Of a stretch of 6,635 nucleotides of DNA, positions 1 through 5,895 are shown one piece after another. The translations under genes and the position numbers were made by a program. Below the pieces are notes generated by a model. The model saw nothing but the letters and a program-made list of their open reading frames with translations, had not been told where the DNA came from and searched no databases. The first letter of the stretch is position 1, and every line of letters starts with the position of its first letter. Source of the DNA: Gammaproteobacteria bacterium (lineage in GTDB: Bacteria; Pseudomonadota; Gammaproteobacteria; SZUA-229); assembly GCA_016764035.1 (NCBI GenBank), contig JAESSQ010000279.1:1-6635 (forward strand), given 5' to 3'.

Positions 1-1
1 A

Positions 2-553
2 ACGGCAGGCATTTCAATGTCAATGAATGTCCCTCACTTCGGGCTACTGACAATTGTCGGCTACATTGCCCTCTTGTTTTTGACCGCTAAATTTCGTGAT
101 AGTAGCTTAGGTATACTGTTCGTCTTCATGTTAACCGGTTTCATGGGATTAACGTTAGGTCCTATATTAAACGCTTACATGGCAACGGCTAATGGTGGTC
201 AACTAATAATGACTGCATTAGGTGGTACCGGTGCCATCTTCCTGGCTTTATCTGGTTACGTATTAACAAGCCGAAAAGACTTCAGCTTTATGGGTGGGTT
301 CTTGATGGTTGGTATTTTAGTTGCATTCCTTGCTGGTCTGGGTGCGCTTTTCTTTCAAATGCCAATACTGTCACTGGCTGTATCCGGCATGTTTGTGCTA
401 CTTATGTCTGGCATGATCTTATATCAAACAAGTGAAATCATTCATGGTGGTGAAACCAACTATATTATGGCAACGGTTTCTTTATACATCAGTATTTATA
501 ACTTGTTCTTAAGTTTGCTTCACATACTGGGTGCTTTATCTGGTGATGATTAA
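2..553 (+). CDS. yccA: YccA / Bax inhibitor-1 family membrane protein, 5'-truncated by the window edge
   Basis: This is an integral inner-membrane protein of the Bax inhibitor-1 (TMBIM) family. In E. coli, YccA interacts with the FtsH-HflKC quality-control protease and modulates its activity. The visible part has about six hydrophobic segments and ends in the family signature: HGGETNY followed by a ...ATVSLYISIYNLFLSLLHILG tail nearly identical to E. coli YccA. LGPILNAY and YVLTSRKDFSFMGG also match. About 183 residues are visible against roughly 219 in E. coli. The frame is open from base 2, and the first ATG (17) aligns to a region about 40 residues inside the family protein. I therefore regard that ATG as internal and the gene as cut by the window, not truncated in nature. 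It ends in TAA, 21 bases before a strong hairpin terminator. No upstream regulation is visible. Family assignment is very secure; the FtsH role is transferred from E. coli. Confidence 0.93.
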   Translation, partial: TAGISMSMNVPHFGLLTIVGYIALLFLTAKFRDSSLGILFVFMLTGFMGLTLGPILNAYMATANGGQLIMTALGGTGAIFLALSGYVLTSRKDFSFMGGFLMVGILVAFLAGLGALFFQMPILSLAVSGMFVLLMSGMILYQTSEIIHGGETNYIMATVSLYISIYNLFLSLLHILGALSGDD

Positions 554-574
554 TCTGCAAACTTTTTAGTATCT

Positions 575-601
575 AAAAAGCCTCGTTTTACGAGGCTTTT
601 T
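575..601. terminator. Bidirectional rho-independent terminator between convergent yccA and tilS
   Basis: An 11-base perfect inverted repeat (AAAAAGCCTCG at 575-585, CGAGGCTTTTT at 591-601) closes a five-base loop, TTTTA. A GCCTCG core is flanked by A residues on the left and T residues on the right. Read on the plus strand, the hairpin ends in six T residues (597-602); on the minus strand it ends in five. It lies 21 bases after the yccA stop and 22 bases beyond the tilS stop, so it fits as a shared terminator for both converging genes. Confidence 0.93.
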
Positions 602-623
602 TATTGGGAGACTTAACGAGGGC

Positions 624-1988
624 TTAGCAACTATCAAGCTCAACCACCCAGCCTTCTTCATCCGCACGTACCGAATGCTGCTTACACACCCATAAGCCAG
701 CAACCGCTATCAACGCATCCTTATAATATACTAAAGGTATCAAGTCTCTATCCCATGGCGGAACATTTGATTCCTGAAACAATTTTTTTAAACGTTGAGA
801 ATGCTGCCGATGCGCCGGGTGAAAGCTCTCACCTCCCTGTCGAAATTTAATAATTAACGTTTCATTGAGAAGCGTTTTATTTAAACCCTCACCCACTTTT
901 AATACACTGCTTAGCTTAATATTTAAATCACTCAGCGTTATTGGCGAAGATGGTACCCATGCTATTTCAGTAGCGTTTACTTTTGGTAGCGAATCTTTGT
1001 TTAATTTCAGCAGGTATAAGCCATGCTTAAACCTTCTAAACTCAAATTCGAAAAAGGTAATTACAGGCGTTGTATCCTGTTGTGCGTTCACGATGGTTTT
1101 TTCTATTTCTTCGAGTAACTTTCTCGATAGTAAACGGTTGAACTGCCGCACCCAATAACGCAAAGCATTTAATAATCTCGCTGATGACAATGTTTTTAAA
1201 CGTTTCATTGAGAGTACTGATACGGTATCAAAAAGACTTATTTTAGATACCGACGCCACCTTGGGGATATAAATCACATTGGCTAAATCAATAGCAGCCA
1301 TATCTTCTAATACTTGCAAATTTTTCGCCTGTAGATTAGCTGCCGTTGCTAGTTGTGCCGTAATATCAGGCCAACGCTGTTCCAACATAGGCAGAACATT
1401 TTTTCTTATGTAATTTCGATCAAAGCTAATATCACGATTACTCGGGTCTTCTACCCAACACAAGTCAGCTTGTTCAGCATATTCTTCTATCTCATGCCTG
1501 GGAAAAGTTAATAAAGGACGAAGATGAATATTATTACCTATTTTCTTAGATACCGGCATTGCCGACAAACCGGCGCTACTCGCCGTTCGAAACAACTGTA
1601 TTAATAGTGTTTCCGCCTGATCATTAACGTGTTGTGCTGTTAGCAGGTAATCACCCGACGTTAAATTATTTTGCAAAGCATGGTAACGAGCCAATCGTGC
1701 AGATTCTTCAGGGCTCTGCCCTTTCTGTTTTTTTGCATCAACGTAGATAATATCAAGATGTATTTCTAAGGCATTACAAATTTTTTGGCAATGCGCCACC
1801 CAATCATCAGCCATGGATTGTAAACCGTGATGAACATGAACCGCACGGACGTGCAGATTCAGTTTTTTACAACAATGCAGCAACACATGTGAATCAACGC
1901 CACCACTAAAAGCTACGACATAAGATGCTTTTTCTGGGGGCGTTTGAAACGATTCCAATGATTGCTGGAATCGTTTTATAAAGGACAT
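624..1988 (-). CDS. tilS: tRNA(Ile)-lysidine synthetase TilS
   Basis: TilS is a cytoplasmic enzyme that uses ATP and lysine to convert C34 of the CAU-anticodon tRNA(Ile) to lysidine, changing its decoding from AUG to AUA and its charging from Met to Ile. The protein has 454 residues (E. coli about 432). The PP-loop ATP-pyrophosphatase signature SGGVDS is at residues 28-33, followed by VHVHHGLQ (50-57), SARLARYHAL (96-105), TAQHVNDQAETLL (117-129) and WVEDPSNRD (178-186) with FDRNYIR. The C-terminal substrate-binding domain spans roughly 378-450 (RQGGESFHPAHR, LKKLFQE, PPWDRDLIPLVYY). The ATG at 1988 is the first possible start: reading upstream in frame there is no ATG, GTG or TTG before a stop codon. 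There is no clear Shine-Dalgarno sequence before it. It lies downstream of accA, an adjacency common in gammaproteobacteria, and ends at the shared terminator. Nothing in the active site looks damaged. Confidence 0.96.
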   Translation of the reverse strand: MSFIKRFQQSLESFQTPPEKASYVVAFSGGVDSHVLLHCCKKLNLHVRAVHVHHGLQSMADDWVAHCQKICNALEIHLDIIYVDAKKQKGQSPEESARLARYHALQNNLTSGDYLLTAQHVNDQAETLLIQLFRTASSAGLSAMPVSKKIGNNIHLRPLLTFPRHEIEEYAEQADLCWVEDPSNRDISFDRNYIRKNVLPMLEQRWPDITAQLATAANLQAKNLQVLEDMAAIDLANVIYIPKVASVSKISLFDTVSVLSMKRLKTLSSARLLNALRYWVRQFNRLLSRKLLEEIEKTIVNAQQDTTPVITFFEFEFRRFKHGLYLLKLNKDSLPKVNATEIAWVPSSPITLSDLNIKLSSVLKVGEGLNKTLLNETLIIKFRQGGESFHPAHRQHSQRLKKLFQESNVPPWDRDLIPLVYYKDALIAVAGLWVCKQHSVRADEEGWVVELDSC

Positions 1989-2024
1989 ATTAGAGAAGTT
2001 ATCGTTTATTGTGTTATCTATATA

Positions 2025-2044
2025 ACCGGTAAATTTGTACCGGT
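2025..2044. repeat. Stem-loop in the accA-tilS gap
   Basis: A perfect 7-base inverted repeat (ACCGGTA at 2025-2031, TACCGGT at 2038-2044) encloses the six-base spacer AATTTG. Each arm contains the palindrome ACCGGT, so the element can also be read as two direct copies of a 6-base site 13 bases apart. On the minus strand it is followed by TATATAG, not by a T-run, so it is not a standard terminator of accA. It could be an mRNA processing or stabilising hairpin, an attenuating structure, or a protein-binding site ahead of tilS. The structure is seen directly; the role is unknown. Confidence 0.55.
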
Positions 2045-2088
2045 AGTTTTATATGTATTGCCAGGATTGAGCAAACAACTGTTAGTTA

Positions 2089-3054
2089 TTATGCTGACTC
2101 TTCCAAATAATGGCCATACGACGTTAAGCGTTTATAACGCTCTTCAAGTAATGTTTCCAGATCCATTTTTTCAAAATTTTCGAGACTTTCAATCAATGCC
2201 TGCTTGATGTTTCGCGCTGTTTCATCAACATCACGATGAGCGCTACCTAGTGGTTCACCAATTACCTGATCAACCAAACCAGCATCGATTAATTTTTCAG
2301 CTGTAATACCCATAGCTTCTGCTGCAACGGACGCCTTGTCTGCACTTTTCCATAAGATTGAAGCGCAGCCTTCTGGAGAAATAACCGAATATGTGCTGTA
2401 TTCGAGCATCATTACACGATCACCAACACCAATCGCCAACGCACCACCTGAACCACCTTCGCCAATCACTGTACAAACAATAGGCGTTTGTAAATCAGCC
2501 ATCTCAAATAAGTTACGCGCAATAGCTTCAGACTGATTTCGCTCTTCCGCACCAATGCCAGGGTATGCACCGGGTGTATCGATAAAGGTAATAACGGGTA
2601 TACGAAAACGTTCGGCCAGTTTCATTAGACGTAAAGCTTTGCGATAACCTTCAGGGCGCGGCATACCAAAGTTACGACGAATATTTTCTTTGGTATCGCG
2701 ACCCTTTTGGTGACCGATAACCATAACTGGCGTACCATCTAGCCTGGCTAACCCACCAACCAAAGCTGCATCATCGGAATAAGCACGATCACCATGAAGT
2801 TGTTGAAAATCAGTAAAAATACGGTCGATATAATCCAGTGTGTACGGACGCAAAGGATGACGCGCCAATTTTGAAGTCTGCCATGCAGTCAGCTTACTGA
2901 AGATGTTTTTTGTCAGTGAACGTGACTTTTCTTCAAGTTTATTAATCTCATCACCAATATTAATTTCAGCGTCATCGCCAACATAACGCAGCTCTTCAAT
3001 CTTTGCTTTCAACTCTGCGATAGGTTGTTCAAAATCAAGGTAATTAGGATTCAT
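2089..3054 (-). CDS. accA: Acetyl-CoA carboxylase, carboxyltransferase subunit alpha
   Basis: AccA pairs with AccD to form the carboxyltransferase that moves the carboxyl group from carboxybiotin (on AccB) to acetyl-CoA, giving malonyl-CoA, the committed precursor of fatty acid synthesis. The protein has 321 residues (E. coli 319) and aligns along its whole length. It starts with NYLDFEQPIAELKAKIEEL, a predicted helical N-terminus. RPYTLDYI (69-76), GHQKGRDTKENIRRNFGMP (114-132), PVITFIDTPGAYPGIGAEERNQ (153-174) and the glycine-rich EGGSGGALAIG (199-209) follow. The glycine-rich stretch and STYSVISPEGCASILWK lie in the crotonase-like fold that binds the acyl-CoA and its oxyanion. It ends with ERYKRLTSYG. 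The ATG at 3054 matches the family start and has ACAGG eight bases upstream. No accD, accB or accC is in the window. It sits 82 bases after truD and 100 before tilS; a candidate promoter of its own is listed separately. Confidence 0.98.
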   Translation of the reverse strand: MNPNYLDFEQPIAELKAKIEELRYVGDDAEINIGDEINKLEEKSRSLTKNIFSKLTAWQTSKLARHPLRPYTLDYIDRIFTDFQQLHGDRAYSDDAALVGGLARLDGTPVMVIGHQKGRDTKENIRRNFGMPRPEGYRKALRLMKLAERFRIPVITFIDTPGAYPGIGAEERNQSEAIARNLFEMADLQTPIVCTVIGEGGSGGALAIGVGDRVMMLEYSTYSVISPEGCASILWKSADKASVAAEAMGITAEKLIDAGLVDQVIGEPLGSAHRDVDETARNIKQALIESLENFEKMDLETLLEERYKRLTSYGHYLEESA

Positions 3055-3082
3055 AAGTTAAACCTGTACTTTATTGTTTTTT

Positions 3083-3110
3083 ATAATACTTTTTCATCGG
3101 TTAACGCTAA
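3083..3110 (-). promoter_or_regulatory. Candidate accA promoter with overlapping dyad
   Basis: On the minus strand, TATTAT (3088-3083; five of six matches to the -10 consensus) lies 16 bases after TTAGCG (3110-3105; only three of six matches to the -35 consensus). It is 28 bases upstream of the accA ATG. The weak -35 overlaps an inverted repeat, GCTAA-TG-TTAGC, at 3106-3117, which might bind a regulator. The region is very AT-rich, so -10-like hexamers occur easily by chance. This is suggestive only. Confidence 0.3.
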
Positions 3111-3115
3111 TGTTA
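3099..3115. promoter_or_regulatory. Copy 1 of a motif shared with the truD leader
   Basis: The 17 bases GGTTAACGCTAATGTTA upstream of accA closely resemble GGTTAAACGCTACGTTA at 4311-4327 upstream of truD. Allowing one gap in each copy, 15 of 18 columns agree (GGTTAA, CGCTA, GTTA). Both copies have the same orientation relative to the minus-strand gene they precede. They could be a shared operator or a coincidence in AT-rich intergenic DNA. Confidence 0.25.
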
Positions 3116-3136
3116 GCATGTTTGAGAAAATAATCA

Positions 3137-4273
3137 TCAGCACAAATCAGAAAATATTTCCGCCAGCACCATTGTCGCATAACTGCCCGCTGGCAATGAA
3201 AATGACACGACAAAATCATCCGATTGACGACAATATGTAAGCTCACCTGGCACCACGCGGCAGGCTCGTCGCATGGCCTGTAATCTGGCAGCAACCAAGC
3301 CATCACGGTATGTTGGAAAGCTATCAATAACCTGCGACTCAAGCTCTGCTGCCTGTAATGCAACCATAGCATCTCCCTCTCCCCATAATATGGCTGTTGG
3401 GTGTATTTCATTTGCCGCCAGTCGCTGAGCCAGCAAATCCTGTTCTCCGGCCTCATCTTTAAAACAGGCAGACTTACCTTCTAACATAAACACATCACCT
3501 GGGAGGTGTGTGTTCCACGTATTAGCCTTAATACGCTCTGACAGAATGTGATTAAACATCCATGAGCGAGCAGCCGACAAATACATACTACGTTTATGTT
3601 TTGCGACTTTATATCGCGTTCGGCCAAATAATTTTACTGCCTGATCAAGATTATTACCATGACGGCCAAATCGTTGCTTACCGAAATAATTGGGTACACC
3701 TTTTTTTGCAATCACATCACAACGTTCCGTTAAACGCGTAAAGGCTTCATCACTGGTATCGCTTAAATCACGAAGTGTAATCTTAAATGTATTATTTTTT
3801 AATGCGCCACGTTGCAGTTTTTTATTATGCCTAACACTTTTTAACACTTGTATACTTTCACTACCTTGTATGTCCGAAGAAGCGCTGTTAGCAGATACGT
3901 ACGTTGCAAATGACGTTTCAAATTTTGACCAGTCAGGCATCGGCTTGCCTGGCAACTGCACACTGAACCATTGTGAGGTTACTGCATGGCGATCTTTTAA
4001 TCCTGCATAGGCTACGGCCATCTTTTTTATTTTGCAAAACTTCGCTATCTGTTGCGCCAGCCAATCGGTATTACATCCCGTCTTCTTTATGTAAACCCAG
4101 CAGTGTTCTCCCTCACCGCTAAATTCCACAGAAACATGCTCATCCACAACAAAATCTTGCGCACATTGTTTTAATTTTGCCGTAATATTTATTGCAGGAT
4201 ACACACAGCAAAAAGAATAATTTTTATCTATTGTTTGTAGACTTGCGTCACTATGCAAAACATCGTTACCCAT
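3137..4273 (-). CDS. truD: tRNA pseudouridine(13) synthase TruD
   Basis: TruD isomerises uridine 13 to pseudouridine in the D-arm region of tRNAs such as tRNA(Glu). It belongs to its own pseudouridine synthase family. The protein has 378 residues (E. coli 349). QDFVVDEH (39-46), GEGEHCWVYIKKTGCNTDWLAQQIAKF (53-79) and the catalytic motif GLKDRHAVTSQ (91-101) are present. The catalytic aspartate is Asp94, equivalent to Asp80 of E. coli. The TRUD-domain motif VPNYFGKQRFG (193-203) and a C-terminal LPAGSYATMVLAE (360-372) follow. Relative to E. coli it has an insertion of about 18 Ser/Ala-rich residues at about 120-138 and a longer N-terminus; the C-terminus is a few residues shorter. The ATG at 4273 has a GAAGTGA ribosome-site-like stretch six bases upstream. 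It is the first gene of the minus-strand truD-accA-tilS run and is divergent from the hydrolase gene. In E. coli truD sits near ispF and surE, which are absent here. Confidence 0.95.
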   Translation of the reverse strand: MGNDVLHSDASLQTIDKNYSFCCVYPAINITAKLKQCAQDFVVDEHVSVEFSGEGEHCWVYIKKTGCNTDWLAQQIAKFCKIKKMAVAYAGLKDRHAVTSQWFSVQLPGKPMPDWSKFETSFATYVSANSASSDIQGSESIQVLKSVRHNKKLQRGALKNNTFKITLRDLSDTSDEAFTRLTERCDVIAKKGVPNYFGKQRFGRHGNNLDQAVKLFGRTRYKVAKHKRSMYLSAARSWMFNHILSERIKANTWNTHLPGDVFMLEGKSACFKDEAGEQDLLAQRLAANEIHPTAILWGEGDAMVALQAAELESQVIDSFPTYRDGLVAARLQAMRRACRVVPGELTYCRQSDDFVVSFSLPAGSYATMVLAEIFSDLC

Positions 4274-4310
4274 AAAAAATCACTTCACTGAAATTACTTT
4301 ACTCATTGAC

Positions 4311-4327
4311 GGTTAAACGCTACGTTA
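4311..4327. promoter_or_regulatory. Copy 2 of the shared motif, in the truD/hydrolase divergent region
   Basis: GGTTAAACGCTACGTTA lies 38-54 bases upstream of the truD ATG and 44-60 bases upstream of the divergent hydrolase ATG. It matches the element before accA at 3099-3115. A TTGACG hexamer (4306-4311) and TATAAA (4326-4331) flank it on the plus strand, but they are only 14 bases apart, too close for a normal sigma-70 promoter. The site is therefore placed where it could influence either divergent gene; no binding protein can be named. Confidence 0.25.
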
Positions 4328-4370
4328 TAAAACAGATGTTAAAAATAAAAAATAATAAGGTATTAACATT

Positions 4371-4997
4371 ATGCTGAAGCAGCCTTTTATACACATAATA
4401 ATCGGGCTCATTCTCAGCGTTATAATCGGTTGCAGTGACAAGGTGGAACTTCACCCTATAGCTGAAAACACGACCATACTTGCTTTCGGGGATAGTTTAA
4501 CTTACGGCACAGGAACCAGTCGCGATAAATCGTACCCCGCTGTTCTCGAAAAGCTTACCCATCATAAAGTAGTCAATGCAGGAAAACCTGGTGAGATTAG
4601 TGCTAAAGGTCTTTTGCGTCTACCAACGCTGATAAAACAGTACCAGCCTGGTTTGATAATCATTTGTCATGGCGGTAACGATATCTTACGAAAGCTCGAC
4701 CTCAACATAACCCGTCATAACATTCAGCAAATGATAGATCTTGCCAGACAACAAAATATTCAGGTAATATTAATTGGTGTGCCTGAATTTGGCTTGTTTT
4801 TAAATACAGCATCTATATACAACACGCTGGCTGAACAAAATAACATACCTTATTTGCGTGATACCATAGGTAACATACTTGCTGAATCATCATTAAAATC
4901 TGACCGCATTCACCCTAATGCAAAAGGCTATAAGCGTCTGGCGACAGACATCACCATGTTACTTCGTGAATCAGGCGCAATCAAATACCCAAGGTAG
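4371..4997 (+). CDS. TesA-like SGNH/GDSL hydrolase (arylesterase/thioesterase), predicted lipoprotein
   Basis: This is a serine hydrolase of the SGNH family, closest in pattern to E. coli TesA (thioesterase I / lysophospholipase L1) and Pseudomonas arylesterases; it probably cleaves acyl esters or thioesters in the cell envelope. It has 208 residues. A hydrophobic N-terminus (about 6-20) ends in the lipobox IIGC with Cys21 as the lipidation site. Ser at +2 does not match the Asp retention signal, so outer-membrane sorting is likely. The catalytic blocks are complete: FGDSLTYG with nucleophile Ser42, NAGKPGEIS with the oxyanion glycine at about 74, GGNDILR with Asn103, and DRIHPNAKGY with Asp178 and His181. 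TAAGG lies ten bases before the ATG. It is divergent from truD and has no clear terminator before the TetR gene 82 bases on. The fold and catalytic residues are secure. The natural substrate and the tesA label are not, because E. coli TesA has a cleavable signal rather than a lipobox. Confidence 0.9.
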   Translation: MLKQPFIHIIIGLILSVIIGCSDKVELHPIAENTTILAFGDSLTYGTGTSRDKSYPAVLEKLTHHKVVNAGKPGEISAKGLLRLPTLIKQYQPGLIIICHGGNDILRKLDLNITRHNIQQMIDLARQQNIQVILIGVPEFGLFLNTASIYNTLAEQNNIPYLRDTIGNILAESSLKSDRIHPNAKGYKRLATDITMLLRESGAIKYPR

Positions 4998-5017
4998 CCT
5001 ACCTAACCGTTTTCTGG

Positions 5018-5037
5018 TTATAACAAACGTGTTATAA
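5018..5037. repeat. Inverted repeat between hydrolase and tetR genes
   Basis: A perfect 7-base inverted repeat (TTATAAC at 5018-5024, GTTATAA at 5031-5037) flanks AAACGT. It overlaps a smaller dyad, TAACC-7-GGTTA (5004-5008 and 5016-5020). The same segment also contains a direct repeat of GTTATAA (5017 and 5031), one and a third helical turns apart. An A-run, not a T-run, follows on the plus strand, and the stem is almost all A-T, so it is a poor terminator for the hydrolase gene. It could be a second operator upstream of the tetR promoter. Confidence 0.4.
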
Positions 5038-5044
5038 AAATAAG

Positions 5045-5073
5045 TTGGCTTTTTTGACGAATCGTCATATTAT
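5045..5073 (+). promoter_or_regulatory. Predicted sigma-70-type promoter of the tetR gene
   Basis: TTGGCT (5045-5050; four of six consensus bases) and TATTAT (5068-5073; five of six) are separated by exactly 17 bases. The expected transcription start, six or seven bases after the -10 box, is about 5079-5081 and coincides with the tetR ATG at 5080. The spacer contains a perfect dyad (next entry). The absence of any Shine-Dalgarno sequence before the ATG agrees with a leaderless message. This is an inference from spacing and hexamers. Confidence 0.5.
5055..5067. promoter_or_regulatory. Putative TetR-family operator
   Basis: TGACGAATCGTCA is a perfect inverted repeat with 6-base half-sites TGACGA and TCGTCA around one central base. 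It is in the promoter spacer, ends directly at the -10 box and is 12 bases from the tetR start codon. This is the classic position for an autorepressing TetR-family dimer, which would block RNA polymerase. No second copy is apparent in the 48-base gap before the exporter gene, so control of the exporter would be through co-transcription. Confidence 0.55.
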
Positions 5074-5079
5074 TACGTA

Positions 5080-5847
5080 ATGTCAATTGCTAAGGATGTA
5101 CTCACAACCACACTGTCACGTAAACAACGTGAAATACGCGAACGTGAGCAACTCATTCTCGATACCGCACAAGCACTACTGCACCAACATGGCTACAACT
5201 ACCTGACCATGGAACGCGTTGCCGAAACAATCGAATATTCGAAAGGCACCATCTACAATCATTTCACTAGTAAAGAAGATCTGATCTGTTCACTTTGCTG
5301 TCGCTGCATTTCAAACCTTATCGAAATATTTGAACGAGCATGCAAATACTCGGGGTCCACACGCGAACGATATTCTGCAATCGGCATTGGTTACTCCCTT
5401 TATCACCAGTTACATCCGATGGATTCACAAAATATTCAAACCGTAAAAAATAATGCTGTTAGAGAAAAGCTAAGTGTTGAAAAACTTGCGGAAATGGAAG
5501 CACTGGAATTCGAGATAATACAATTAACACAAAGCATCGTTCAGCAAGCTATCGAATGTGGCGACTTAGAGAAGAAATATGAAAAAGACATCAGTACCAT
5601 CGTCTTTGGTTTATGGTCGATGCACTATGGCGCGCTGTTACTGAATCAATCGGACATTCCACTTAACGAACTAGGCTTTAACCCCGTTGTCACAATGCTG
5701 TGGAAAAACACCAATTGCTTTTTAGATGGCTACCAATGGCAACCTCTAAGTACGGTGTCAGACCCCAATAAACTCTTTGATAAAATTTCATCCGCGCTAT
5801 TTCAGGATGAACTTAAAAAACTAAAAAAATGTACGAATAACACTTAA
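5080..5847 (+). CDS. TetR/AcrR-family transcriptional regulator
   Basis: This is a predicted DNA-binding repressor that responds to an unidentified ligand. The protein has 255 residues, somewhat longer than the usual 190-220. The N-terminal DNA-binding domain is clear: helix 1 at about 22-38 (REQLILDTAQALLHQHG), then YNYLTMERVAETIEYSKGTIYNHFTSKEDLI (39-69), which contains the helix-turn-helix at about 42-61 and the conserved YNHF...KEDL motif. The remainder is the variable, helical ligand-binding and dimerisation region. It includes a Cys-rich patch CSLCCRC (70-76) just after the DNA-binding domain, and a lysine-rich tail. The ATG at 5080 is the only plausible start: no ATG, GTG or TTG lies between it and an in-frame stop at 5041. 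It has no Shine-Dalgarno sequence. The gene is 48 bases ahead of an RND exporter gene in the same direction, so control of that exporter and of itself is the natural inference. Confidence 0.93.
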   Translation: MSIAKDVLTTTLSRKQREIREREQLILDTAQALLHQHGYNYLTMERVAETIEYSKGTIYNHFTSKEDLICSLCCRCISNLIEIFERACKYSGSTRERYSAIGIGYSLYHQLHPMDSQNIQTVKNNAVREKLSVEKLAEMEALEFEIIQLTQSIVQQAIECGDLEKKYEKDISTIVFGLWSMHYGALLLNQSDIPLNELGFNPVVTMLWKNTNCFLDGYQWQPLSTVSDPNKLFDKISSALFQDELKKLKKCTNNT

Positions 5848-5882
5848 ATATTTACCAATAAAAAACGAAGGATAACAATACC

Positions 5883-5886
5883 AGGA
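5883..5886 (+). promoter_or_regulatory. Ribosome binding site of the RND exporter gene
   Basis: AGGA lies nine bases upstream of the ATG at 5896, in good register for translation initiation. It supports that ATG as the start. It contrasts with the upstream tetR gene, which has no such site. A second AAGGAT at 5868-5873 is too far upstream to serve this ATG, and no small reading frame uses it. Confidence 0.6.
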
Positions 5887-5895
5887 ACAAATATT

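Noticed and set aside
17..553. The ATG at 17 as the true start of the YccA-family gene
   Set aside because: The frame is open to the window edge, and the first visible residues align about 40 residues inside E. coli YccA, leaving out the first membrane segment. The gene is better read as cut by the window.
865..1158. A 97-codon plus-strand reading frame, with others at 1962-2207, 2336-2536 and 3690-4010
   Set aside because: Each lies wholly or mostly antisense to tilS, accA or truD, which have full-length family matches; none shows a domain or ribosome site.
3082..3087. A perfect plus-strand TATAAT
   Set aside because: No suitable -35 precedes it and no plus-strand gene follows, only the antisense side of truD. 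It arises from the AT-rich accA leader.
3025..3240. A 71-codon plus-strand reading frame spanning the accA-truD gap
   Set aside because: It overlaps both genes antisense, has no ribosome site or known domain, and is explained by low stop density opposite real coding sequence.
3094..3456. A 120-codon minus-strand reading frame
   Set aside because: It overlaps truD in another frame, shows no recognisable domain and has an Arg/Trp-rich composition typical of a shadow frame.
4306..4331. TTGACG and TATAAA as a promoter for the hydrolase gene
   Set aside because: Both hexamers are good, but the spacer is 14 bases, too short for normal sigma-70 recognition; no better pair was found in the divergent region.
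5018..5040. The TTATAAC/GTTATAA repeat as a terminator of the hydrolase gene
   Set aside because: The stem is nearly all A-T and is followed by an A-run on the plus strand, not a T-run, so it would not terminate efficiently.
5054..5059. TTGACG as the -35 box of the tetR gene
   Set aside because: It would place transcription start inside the coding region, around codon 3 or later. It is better explained as half of the TGACGA/TCGTCA dyad, with TTGGCT at 5045 as the -35.
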